Notes under the pieces: model-generated
What the model saw: only the letters and a program-made list of their open reading frames with translations
Told to the model about the DNA's origin: nothing
The model's database searches: none
Translations under genes and position numbers: made by a program
Part shown: positions 12,431 to 24,111 of the stretch, in pieces
Numbering within the stretch: the stretch's first letter is position 1
Layout of the letters: each line of letters begins with the position of its first letter
From: Erythrophleum ivorense
Lineage: Eukaryota > Streptophyta > Magnoliopsida > Fabales > Fabaceae
Reading direction: 5' to 3'
NCBI GenBank assembly: GCA_026724425.1
Contig: JAIUCV010000646.1
Location: 372,001 to 436,000, forward strand
Length of the DNA: 64,000 nucleotides

Positions 12431-13047
12431 TAGACTTATTAGTTGCTGATGCTTGTGTGGAGATAGATACTAACATGGTTGAATTTATAAATGCAATTCA
12501 ATATTTAGAATGTTGTGATGGACTTAATAAATGTACTGCTTGTTCTAAGATTGATGCATACTTGAATTCTGATTCCACTTCTAATTTTAATCTTGATTCT
12601 GTTAATTTACTTGATACTATTTCCTCTTCTAAAAAAAATGAACAAGTGGAGGCTATTGTACATTTAAATTTGTCAAGATTAGTACCTTCCATACAGCAAC
12701 CACCTACACTTGAACTTAAACCTTTAGCCGACAATCTTAAATATGCTTTTTTGGAAGAAGAAAATAAATTACCAGTAATAATAGCAAATAACCTTATACC
12801 TGATCATGAAATGAAGTTGTTAAAATTGTTGAGGGAAAAGAAGAAAGCAATAAGTTGGACATTGGTAGACAATTTAGAGATTAGCTCTTCCACATGTATG
12901 CACAGAATTTTATTAGAGGAAGGAGCCAAACCAGTGAGGCAACCACAGAGAAGACTTAATCCCACGATCCTAAATGTTGTGAAGAAAGAGGTAAGTAACT
13001 TACTGTCAGCTGGTATTATTTACCCCATATTTGTAGCAAATGGGTGA
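12412..13047 (+). pseudogene. Athila-like protease-RT linker and RT N-terminal region
   Basis: A 211-codon frame that overlaps the end of the protease frame. Residues 1-95 are an acidic, poorly conserved linker. From about 96 the sequence follows the family: LELKPLADNLKYAFL, a DHEMKLLKLLREKKKAISW segment and a RRLNPTI-like segment. The frame then shifts at about 13040, where the RT proper begins (SPVQ, VV.KK, WR.CINYRKLN traces). Broken by frameshift. Confidence 0.8.
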
Positions 13048-13303
13048 GTCCAGTGCAGGTAGTCTCCAAGAAGATAGTTCATAATAGTTGGAGAGTTTGC
13101 ATTAATTACAGAAAGCTGAATTAGGCCACTAGAAAGGACCATTTTCCTCTTCCTTTCATAAATCAAATGTCAAAGAGATTGGCAGGCAAATCTCATTACT
13201 TTCCTTAGATGGCTTTTTTGATTATTTTCAAATTCATATTGCACTAGAAGACCAGGAAAAGACTATATGTACCTGCCCATTTAGTGCCTTTGCATATAGG
13301 AGG

Positions 13304-13498
13304 ATGCCATTTGGACTTTGTAACACCCTAAGAACATTACAGCGATGTATGATGAGCATCTTTTCTGATTTTCTTGAACATTGCATGGAAGTTTTTATGG
13401 ATGACTCTACTATTTATGGCACCTCCTTTGATGGCCGTTTAATGAGTTTAGGAATGTTTTTAGAAAGATGCATCGATAAATCTGGTTTTAAATTTTGA
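13304..13498 (+). pseudogene. Athila-like RT catalytic segment
   Basis: A 64-codon fragment beginning MPFGLCNT and containing the FMDD catalytic box of RT (residues 31-34). SIFSDFLEHCMEVFMDD is the Athila pattern. It is isolated from upstream RT by frameshifts and ends at a stop. RT and RNase H traces continue in other frames to 13880, including a DASN-like segment at about 13803-13815. Confidence 0.85.
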
Positions 13499-16400
13499 AA
13501 AATGTTATTTTATAATAGAGCAAGGAATTGCTTTAGGCTAAAATAGATGTGATTGCTTCTTTACCTTATCCTGCCTATGTGTGAGAAGTGCATTCTTTTC
13601 TTGGCCATCCAGGTTTTTACAGGTGATTCATTAAAGACTTTAATAAGATTTCTCTACTGCCGTCTAGACTTCTTCAAAAGGATGCAAATTTTAATTTTGA
13701 TGAGTCATGCAAATTAGCATTTGATGAATTGAAAAAAAGGCTAACCATCCCACCTATCATCCAACCTTCTAATTGGGAATTCCTATTTCAACTGATGTGT
13801 GATGCATCCAACTTTATCGTGGGTGCAATTCTTTCCTAAAGGATAGACAAAAAGTCTCATGTGATCTCTTATGCATTGCATGGAACACCATATTTATCTA
13901 GCCTTCCTTATTCATATCTTAGCTCCCTTCCCTTGATATCACAAGTTTTCCAAGAAAAATTCAATTAAAATATTACATTATTTTGTGTTGTGTAGTGGAT
14001 AAAAATTTCACTGTGTCCCGTGGACCATATGAACTCATCCATCTCATTCTCCTATTTAAATATATACACATAACTTAAAACCATCTCAAAATGTTGCCAA
14101 AAACTAGAGCTTATAGCGTACATACACAAAATAATACAAGGTTGTCTCAGGTTCTGTTGCCAGATTTCTGGTGCCAATTTTGAAAATAACTAAATCTAGA
14201 AAAATCAAAATCATGAACACTATACTATTCTGGAAAGCTATAGATGTTAAATTTATTTTAAAAATAGGTTCAAACCAAAACAGGAACATTTAGCCATTAA
14301 AAATTGATGGAACAGCACTAGAGGTACTGCTGCTTTATTGGTACTGACCCTAAACTTCAAAAATTCATATCTCTCTTCTCAGAAATCCAATTGAGGTGAT
14401 CTTGGTGGCCATAGAAAGCTTATCATATCTACTTAATGTCTGTAAAATTTTATGAGCATTGGACACCATTTGGCCCTTGAATGACATAGGAGACGAAACT
14501 GCCCATATGAATAGTAACCATATCAAAATAGTAGAAATTTGGCAACTTTAAAAATTCATAATTAATTCCACAAAGCTCCAAATAATCTGATATTTTTCCT
14601 TCCCAACAAGATTTGGATAAGATTTATATGCAAACAAAATTTCATGAGGAAATTCGTCCATTTGGTTAGTTTGTGCCATAAGGTTCTAAAAGGCCACACT
14701 TTGGCTTCTTAAAGGGTCACAAATGGTCTATTTTTTCTTCTAGCATTTCTAAGGCCACTTGAGCACATGGGAAAGCATCAAAATAACCTATTAAACATGT
14801 CTCAAAGGTTCACAAACCCATATCTCACAAATTCACTCTCCCACTTGATGATATACACAAGGCATACATAGGCAATTCTAGCCATTCAATGTTAAAAACA
14901 TGTCATTCCATTCATTAGCTTCCAATTCTCATATATACATCACATATCCATGTATTCATACATGTTCAAAAGGTTATACATCATTGAATTACATCTTGTG
15001 ACAACAAAGTAGCTACAAAAGAGCAAAATAACACATTTCTTTGTTATTCTCTCATATTCCAACTTGGTGGCTCCCATTTCCTTGCTTATTTGGTCCACCT
15101 AAACATATTAGTTAATAGGGAGGAAAGAATGAGATTCTAGGAATCCCAATAGCTCTTCTCCCTTTTAAGAACACAAAATGGAAGCAAATTCAAGTATAAA
15201 AATGCATGCACGGCTATCTTGAAATTCATAAACATACATGGAACATTTCTTGCATTCAAGAAGTTACATATAACATTCATAGGCTTGCCAAGACAATGGT
15301 TTAGCCTTACCCATCCTCTTTGTAACACCATATTTACTAAGCTCATCTTACCTCATTTCTAAGTTCCCTTCCTTGGATCATACAAGTTTGCCAAGGAAAA
15401 AGCATTAAAAATATTCATTAAATTGTGTTACGTTGCGGATAAATTTTTCATTCAGTGTTTTATGGGCCATATGGACTCATCCTTCTCTTTTTCATATTTA
15501 ATTACACAAATAAAAGTTATAACCATCCCAAGAAGTGGCCTAGAACTCGTGCAAATGGATGGAATACATAAAAACACTAGGTGCAGCCTCAGCTAGAATT
15601 TCCAGCTTACTATCATAAACTTTGAAAAATCATAACTAATTATAGAAAAATCAAAATCATGCATACTTTACTATGATGGAAAGCTACAGATGTCTACTTT
15701 ATGATAAAAATAAACTAGGCCACAATAGAGGTTTCTAGCCACCAAAAATTGATGGAACAGTACCAAAGGTTGGCTGTCATTACTAGTATTGTCCTCCAAC
15801 TTCAAAAACTCATATCTCCCTACTCAGATGTCTAATTGGGGTGATCTTAGTGGACATGGAAATATTATCATGTATAATTTATTCTTTTAAAATTTCATGA
15901 GCATTGGACATCATTTGACCCACGAATAGCATAACCCAAGTTTTCTGACCATATGACTAGTGTCTGCATCAATTTAGCAGAAAAAATGTTAACTTTGGAA
16001 ATTCATAATGAATTCCACAGAGCTCGAAATAACTTGGTTTTTGGCTTTCCAAAAAGCTCTGGATAAGATCTATATGCATGCCAAATTTTATGGGCAAATT
16101 CGTTCATTTGGTTAGATCTTGATATTAGATTTCAAAATGGCTCATTTTGTGTCATATAAGGGGTCCAAATGGTCCATTTTGAGTTCTAAGGCAACCATGA
16201 TCACTTGAGCACATGGGAATGCACCAAAATGGCCTTTTAAACTTGTCTCAAAGGTGCATAAACCCATAATTTGAAAGCTCACTCTCTCACCTTATGTCTT
16301 ACACAAGATTACATTTGCTTTACATTGCCATCCAAGGTTCAAAATCTACATTATCATTCATTTGGTATCAAACCTCATACATACATCAAATATATGAGTA

Positions 16401-17127
16401 ATTACATATGTTCAAATGACAATACAATATTTTTATCATAGTATTACATCATTTGCCACTCATATGGCTACAAAAGAGACAAAACTAGGCAATTCTAAAC
16501 ACTTTGATATCAATCTCTTACCTCCCAACTTGGTGGCTTCTATTACCTTGTTCATTTGGTCCACCTAGCATGTTAGGATATTGGAGAGGAGGGAATGAGA
16601 TTCAAAGAATCCCAATAGCTCATCTCCCTTTTAATCACATATAAAGAATGCAATACAAGTCTTGAAAATGCATGCATGGGTATAATAGAATGTGTAATCA
16701 TTCAAGAAGCATTCTTAGTATTTGGACAAGTCACACAAAGCATACACAAGCTTGCTAAGTAAGTGGATTAGCTTCACCCATTCTCTTATGGATTTTGGAC
16801 TTGCCTCACCCAATTGCTTTAAGAGGTTTTGACTCAACCTCACTCTTGAGAGACTCTTTACTTTGTCTTAACCATTTCTAAGGGTTCCTAGCTCATCCTC
16901 ACTATGGCTAAGGGTTCTTGGCTCCACCACACTCAAACAAACCCAAGTACACATATTAGGTATCATTTGAGAACATATTACAACATCATGGTACCATGGA
17001 ACAAAAGCATATGCTAGAACACTTTTCATGACTAAAAACACATACACACATTCAAAGACAAGGTAAGCACACATTCATGCATGAGACAAAGTAGAGAGAG
17101 CTACCTTTTCCACATACGCATGCTTTT

Positions 17128-19690
17128 TGTAACACCCTAAAAATTAATTAAGGTGTTAATCATGGATTAGATTAATTAGGGATAATTAATATGGGATAAT
17201 TGGGCAAGTTAGGTGAAAAGAGATTTTAGAAAGATAAAATTTATTAATATGGATTTGAGATTTAATTGGAATAAAAATTTCATCTAGGCCCAAATTAATA
17301 TAGGAGATTATAATAAAAGGCTAATGGAGGCCCAATAAGCTAGGTGCAGGCCCAATATGATTCAATGTGATAAAGGCCCAAGATCCACCTTATATAGGCT
17401 CTTATAATTGGGCCAATAACCCTTGTGCAAACCCAAAACCTTTGAGCTCTTAAAACTTGTTCTAGCCCAATGGAATTTCAGCAGCCCAATGCATAAGAGT
17501 TTGCCCAATAAAGCTAAAATCTGAAGCCCAAATAGAGTTGGACCTTAGAGCAACCCATGACCCATATTTGACCCAACTTAAACCCAACTAAAACCCTAAA
17601 TGCTTCAGCCACTATCCCATTTTTCTGAAATACAAAGTAGAAAATCGGAGGTCCAAAGGGGAGGCTAGGGTTCTTGGCATTTTTCCACATTTTTCCACTT
17701 CTAGAGCAAGATTTAGCCAAGGTAATAGTATATAACTTAATCCTCTCATCTTTCTCTTCATTTTGGTCTAATTAGTTTTTCATTTGAAGTATTTTCACTA
17801 TACCCAAAATCTGAAATGTGGTTGTTTGGGATTTTCTTGGTAAAATTCGTAAGTTGAGGCTAAGGCTGACATTAGGTGAGTATAAATCTTTCATTTTGAT
17901 GCTTTCTTTGCTAGTTTGAGATCCCCATAGCTGATTTAACATATGGGTATCAATTTTGTACGAATTTGTTTAGGATTTTAGGTGAAAAATTGAGGTTTTT
18001 GGTAGAGGACACTTCAATTCGAATTTGGGATTTGTGATGGCTGGGTAAGTGTTCCTTAGGTAGTCATTAGCATTTTAAATTCTTTGGACACTTATTGCAA
18101 CTGTTAATGATGAATTAAAGTAGTAATTTTCTGATGCTATAGTTTTAGGGAGATTTTTGTACCATTGGTGGCTGTTACAATTGTCTACAAGTGAGGTAAC
18201 CGGGTTTATATTAATTCTATATATATATCTGTTTTAATTTCATATGTTGTTGTACATGAATAATTTGAAATGTTGAATGAATTGGTTGGCTATCATTAAA
18301 TTGTGATTGGACCTTGTGAGTCCATGGTGGAGTTGTAGTGTGGCTGCCACCCGTGCATGTGCTTCGATCGGGCACCGGGTTATGATCAAACCCCAGATGC
18401 ACTGAGCCCTGGTTATGCTCAATAGGGAGTAGGTGTCGTGGACGGGCCTCTCCTAGAGTTATTAGCCTTTAACATGTTAAAATATGATTGCTAGTATGGG
18501 ATAGTGATCATGATAGCCTACTTATTTCATTTACTGATATGACTGGTATTCTTCTCATGCTTATGTGAAATTATGCATGTATGCTAATTAAACTAGATTA
18601 TATGATGGAATTTCCTTGGTTATTGAGATTTATATCTCACCCCGTTTTATGGGATTAATATTTCAGGTGAAGGTTCTTCGGATAAGGATAAGGGGAAGCA
18701 AGTGGATGAAAATTCATAAGCTCTAGCCATGTGTGGAGGAAGCTACACTTGGGCTAATTTGAGTAGAGTAGATGCAATTTTGTTATTAGTTTACATAGCA
18801 TCATCATGTATTCATGTTGCCAAGTGTAGGAATTTATATTTTGCTTGGTGAAAATGTAACCGTTAAGGAGTTAAGTCTCATTATAGTGGATATTGATGTT
18901 TGAACTTGTAACATCTGATATATATAGCTTTGTTGAATTTGTGATATGGTTTACCATTTGGGAATTGTAGTCATGTGATGCATTAGATGTTGATATAAAC
19001 TATTGATGAATGAAATCTCTATGGAATGTGCGTGGGATGTTAATTGTCACTAATGCATGAGTTCTTGTTGTCATTATTCCATAAATTTGCTGATATGAGA
19101 TAGTTGGGCAAATAGGAAATAGTATCCAAGTTTTGAATTGGTAATGGAGAGTTAGATGAGTAAATAAGGTAGATAAATACCATTAGAGTCATACAAAATG
19201 GGAGAAAGTGATCCTAGGGTAGTCCTAAGATGAGAATTGGAGTGTAAGGGACGAAATTTGGGAGATGTAGTTACAGGAGGTAGTCACGCCGCGGCCAACT
19301 GAGTGTCAAAAGCGAGGTGCGCCACGGTATGAACAATCTCACCTCAGCGCAAGCGAATAAAAATTTCCTAGAGAGTAACAGTGTCAAGGAACGTCACGGT
19401 GTGAGTAAACTCGCCGTGGCACAGTGTGAAAAAAAATCACCCAAGAGGGTAACAGAACGAAACCTCACCGTGGCGCATCACATACCGCTGCGGCGCTAGT
19501 CGAGGGAACAATCTGAGGGGTGTCCAGTAGTGAATCTCGTCACAGCGCAAGTGTGTTCCATCGAGGCAAGGATCGTGGGATGTGGAACAGTAACTTCAAA
19601 AGGCATTTCTGCCACGGCGATGGTCCAACTCACCACGGCTATTGTCGCAGCGAAATTTGAAAAATTTGCCTAATAATTCCAGAGAGTAAC
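17128..19690 (+). mobile_element. LTR-like insert starting TGTAACACCC (family D-like), right end unresolved
   Basis: A sharp break from family C occurs at 17128, where the sequence begins TGTAACACCCTAAAAATTAA, a start like that of element D at 60292. A TATATAGG block lies near 17390 and a GC-richer block near 18290-18470 (GGGCACCGGGTTATG). A candidate GTTACA end lies at 19270-19275, but no TSD matches it. The right limit given is where recognisable family C sequence returns. Orientation is taken from the TGTAACACCC start. Confidence 0.45.
19285..19655. repeat. CG-rich degenerate motif array
   Basis: About ten degenerate CGCCGTGGCGC-like words recur within 370 bp, e.g. CGCCGCGGCC (19288), CGCCACGGT (19319), CGTCACGGT (19392), CGCCGTGGC (19412), CACCGTGGCGC (19466), CGCTGCGGCGC (19486), CGTCACAGCGC (19538) and GCCACGGCGA (19611). 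A second word, GAGAGTAACAG or GAGGGTAACAG, alternates with it. The local GC content stands out against the AT-rich surroundings. Function unknown. Confidence 0.6.
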
Positions 19691-22600
19691 TTAGCCTTTG
19701 AGAATCTGTCAAAGTTTAGGTCAACTGACGTTAGAAAACATCTACTGGAGGGGTTTTAACTGTCCTAAGGCTTCCTATGGTTTTTAGAGCCTTTGAGAAC
19801 CCCATAGAATTCAAAACTTTCATTTAAAAAGACCTCCTGTGAGAATTCCAAAATTTGCTCAAAATTATAAAAATGTCATTACGTTGCGTCAACCTTCCGT
19901 TCAAATTCGTTTCTTCATTTTAGCTTCTTTTTTCTTTCTGTCTAAGCCTGGGATTCTCATTTTTAGGAGTCTAGAATGCTACATAAATTTTTTAGGATGT
20001 CAAATCACTCTATCTGGGGGACTTCCTTTTGTATCTGGTGAATTTTGTACGTTTATAGAAAAACCATACATTACGTTTCTTGCGTTTTCTCTCTTTTTTA
20101 GAGAACCGGATATTACACACTTTGAGTTTTTAGACTTGCCACACCCATTTTCTTAAAGGACTTTTGACTAAGCCTCACTCTTTTAGAGACTTTTGGCTTT
20201 GTCTCCTTACTATTTTAGAGACTTTTGGCTTTGACTCATCCAACCTAGGGACTGTTAGCTCATCCTCACCCTAGCTAAGGGACTTTTGGCTTCACCACAC
20301 TCAACCAAGTCATTCATGTTCATAAAAACATCATTCAAGTGCATCAGCAAAGCATCATGGTACCATAGCATATAAATACATGCTAGAAACATCTTTCATG
20401 GCTTAAACATACACAGACACATTCAAAGACAAGAAAACATCTAAAGATGCATGAGAGAAAGAAGAGAAAGCTACCTTGTACAGAAGAACACACTTTCTTT
20501 CTTAGAAAATCTTCCTCTCCCTTGGCCAAACACCTACAAGGTGATAGAGCTTGATTCTTTTGGTCTAGACATATCACATGGAAGCTAATTACACTCTTGG
20601 AACAATTTCTAAAGTTATACATACACTTGAAAAACTAGATTGCTTCTAAGGTTCAATTATGGTTCCATAAGGCACCTAATAAAGAAACCTTGGAAAAATA
20701 TGATCTAGGCTCCATTCTCTCCCTTAATTTATGACTCTTAACTCCATTTAAACTCCTTGGAGCCATCACACATTCATTTTAAAGAGCCTAACTAGGTGTT
20801 GCTTCATTATGTTACAATGTGGAACCTATATCTCTATTACACTTTCTAGGCCTCTTAAAATTTTTCTAAGACTTCCTCTCATACTCTCCCATCATATATG
20901 ATACAAAACTAAGCTTGGAAGAAATTAAAACACTCCCTAGGTGTCACATCTCTTCTTGGCCGAGACTATGCCTCCTTAGGACATCCATGGAGTTGTTTTG
21001 ATTTCTTTGAAGGGAGAAGCATGTGGGAGGCTTCCTTGATGTCTTAAGAACTCATATAAACTTTTAAACATCTTAATTTATGGCTAGAATGCATCTTTCA
21101 AACAAAGGTGCAACTAAAACCCTAGGTTATGCATCTTGAAAAATCATGGTTCTTTCTTTGTTTCCTTTGTATATTCTTATTCCCCACACTCTAATCCCTA
21201 AGATTAATCCTTGGTTTGGTTCAAAATTTAATCCCTCTTGGCTATCCATGTAACATTCAGTTCTTTGAAAATAAGAAAAAATGTGAGAAACGTAACATAT
21301 GGTTTCTCCGTAAACGAACGATTTTCACAGGATACAAAAGGAAGCCCCTCAAAATGATGTAGTTAAGGTCCCAAAAAATTTTGGAAGCATTCTAGACTCC
21401 TAAAAATGAGAATCTTAGGCTCAGACAGAAAGAAAAATGGAGCTAAAATGAAGAAATGAAATTTGATGGAAAACTTATGAAACGTAATGGCATTTTCGTA
21501 ATTTTAAGTAAATTTTGGAATTCATATAGGAAGGCTTTTTAAATGAAATTTTTGAGTTTTTCAGGATTCTCAGAGGCCCTAAAAACCATAGAAAGCCCCG
21601 GGACAGTTAAAACCCCTCCAGTGGATGTTTTCTAACATCAGTTGATCCAAACTTTGACTGATTCGTTAGAGAAGGATTTAGCTCCAATTTGAGTGATTTC
21701 AAAGGTATTTTACTAAATTTGGAACCTCAATTTCATAATGGAGAAGCCGGTTCTAAAAAAGGAGCTAAAACAAGTTAGAAATGAAAATGCCAAAAATGAA
21801 GGGCAAAATTAGAATTTTTAAGAAAGTGGAAGCTGCTTCTTGAACACTCTTAAAGTTTCTTATTTCTTCTCCCCTTCATTTGCATGACCCATTCTACCCA
21901 AAAACCAAAGAAAATACCAGCTCTCTTAGGCGCACCATGGAGGAGAAGAAAGGAGGGAAAAAAGTAAGGAAAAGGTGGAATTTCATGGATTTTCATGCTC
22001 TTTTTTTTTTCCAAACTTGTTCCTCTTCTCTTGAGCTTTCTTCCTTTGATTATAATGAAGTTTATATATCTGTTTTAAGGGAGAAATTAAGGAGAAAATT
22101 CGGATTTGAAGAGAGGAGCTTGAAGAAAGTAAAATTCAAGTGAGAAAAAGCAAGAAAACAAGGTAATTTCTTCTTCCATGGTTGCTACCCTTGCTTCTCT
22201 TCCTCCACCATTTCGCCCCACTCAAGAAAACCTAGGAGGGTTTGATTTTCAGGAAGAACCAAGGGTGATTCTTAGGAAAAAGGGTGTGGAGATTAAGAAT
22301 ATGCAAAGAGAATTAACAAAAAATCATGGAAATTCAAGATGCAATTTCTAGGGTTTCAAGTGTTCCTTCCAAAATCTGATTTGATCTCTTAATTCTTATG
22401 CCTAAATAAGTATTTGAATGAGCTCCTAAGATCCTTAGAAGTCTCTCCATGTGCTTCTTCCATCAAGAAAACAAAGCAAACTCTATGGAAGAAAAGTTTT
22501 CCATAGCCTCGGCCTAAAGGGGTTTATATAACTAGGGATAGTTTTAAATTTTTCTAAACCCATTTTTGAATAATATATGATGAATGAAGATGAGGGGAGG

Positions 22601-23377
22601 CCTTGGAAAAAATTTAGAAACCATAGAAAGTGAGTTAGTGCCTTATGTTCCATAATATGACTTAAAGAAGCAACATGTAGTTAGGCTCTTTATTTTAATT
22701 GTGTGATGACTCCAAGAGGCTTAAAAGGAGTCAAGAATCATATTTGAAAGGAAAGAATGGAGCCTAGAATTTATTTTAGGGGTGTTGCTTCATTAAGTGC
22801 ATTTTGGAACCATAAAGGGGTTTATAGGTCAAGCTAAAGTTTAAGTAAGTTGTGTGGCCTTAGACTTTGCTTCAAAAGTATAATTAGATTCCATATGATG
22901 TGTCTAGGCCAAAAGGAATGATCTCCACCTTCTTTGGTGTGTGAGGTCAAGGGAGAGGATTCAAGCTTAAGGAAAAAGTGTACAAATGCTAGCAAGGTAG
23001 CTCTCTCCACCTTCTCTCATGCATGATTGCTTACTTTACTTATCTTTGAATGTGTGTATGTGTATTTCAAGCCATGAAAAATGTTCTAGCATGAGCTCTT
23101 ACTCCATGGTACCATGATGATGCATTATGTTTTCCAAATGATGTTTATAATGTTTGCCTTGGTTTGCTTGAGTCTGGTGAGGGCAAGAACTTTAGCCATG
23201 GAGAGGATGAGCCAAGAATCCTTAAGATTGGTTGAGCCAAAGTAAAGAGTCTCCCAAAAGTGAGGTTGACTCCCAAGAGTATGGTTGAGTCCAAGAACCT
23301 CTTAAAGAATGGGTGAGGCCAGTCTAAAATCCACAAGTAAATGGGTGAGGCTAATCCACTTGCTTGGCAAGCCTTTG

Positions 23378-24111
23378 TGATGCGAGACCCACTAGGAACA
23401 TGCCCTAGAAAACCTTCAACAATTCGAAACTTTACCCGGGACCGGCTAGAAAACAAGAATGTTGGTCAAAGGAAAGACCTTAAGAGAACTTGTCTCTTAG
23501 AACCCTAGCCTCAAGACGCCACAAAGGAAGACAAAAGCCTCACAAAGTATTGAATAATACTCAAATTCATTCATGATTCAAAATATAGTACAATAGGGAG
23601 CCTTTTATAGGCAAAGTTTCTAAAAGACTTAAAATCTTACTAAAACTAAAACTCTTAAAATCTAATTAGAAATATTTTAAACAATGCCTAAAATCAAGGA
23701 ACAAGATTAGGATATTAATTTTAACTTAATCTCCTAGATAAATTCCTTGACTAAATCTAAAAATAATAAAATAATAAAAAAATGAAATTCAAAAAGAGTT
23801 CTAGTCAAAACTAGAGTCCTAGTCAAAACTAATTAATATTAATGGGCTGAACATCTTGTATTTGAAATACTATTCACGTCCTCTAGCTTCAATGGGCTCT
23901 TTAAGCATCAACTTGGGCTTGAATAAGCATGATTAAGGCTCTATTTGCTTCCTCAATGCATGCACTAACATTATGGGCTTCTAATTCAGCAAATTAAAGC
24001 CCAATTGCTCTTTATAGACGCTTAACTCTTCCTCTTGTCATTAGGCCATCTATCATCAAGTCTTTTTCCACACGAGCATCCTTCCTCACATGAGTCTGGT
24101 TCATATTACTT
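23378..24111 (-). repeat. Left LTR, inverted (element 1)
   Basis: Reverse complement of the right LTR (25937-26720), readable along its whole length. It lacks the first 11 or so bases of U3 (TGATGCAATAA region) and has a 46-bp internal deletion at about 23532, where the right arm has the segment around CACGTG. By eye the arms differ by a few percent, mostly transitions, suggesting an old insertion. It joins pol at 24111/24112. Confidence 0.85.

Larger units (their letters stand above)
11004..13880 (+). pseudogene. Athila-like gag-pol remnant (gag, protease, RT, part of RNase H)
   Basis: This is a heavily eroded Ty3/gypsy polyprotein in plus sense. The order is: gag C-terminal region (about 11030-11330, including a YDPYAATYN-like segment); a linker with AITLRRGK (about 11590); retropepsin with DLGTSINV (about 12050) in the frame 11786-12430; and the RT N-terminal region in the frame 12412-13047. 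RT then continues with MPFGLC (13304 on) and the FMDD active-site box (about 13390), and RNase H up to 13880. AITLR, DLG-S and MPFGLC...FMDD are typical of the Athila lineage. Many in-frame stops and small indels make it dead; many stops look like CAG or CAA changed to TAG or TAA. RNase H is cut at 13880 and resumes at 29263. Confidence 0.85.
15321..20117 (-). mobile_element. Second minus-strand family C LTR, nested and internally disrupted
   Basis: It starts TGTAACACCATATTT at 15321 and ends CGGATATTACA at 20117, with an imperfect TSD CTCTT (15316-15320) and CACTT (20118-20122). 15321-17127 matches the 3' half of family C and 19690-20117 matches its first 430 bp in reverse. The intervening 2.5 kb is an LTR-like insert plus a CG-rich motif array. 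The middle 1.4 kb or so of the C LTR seems missing, so an insertion-associated deletion is likely. Confidence 0.65.
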
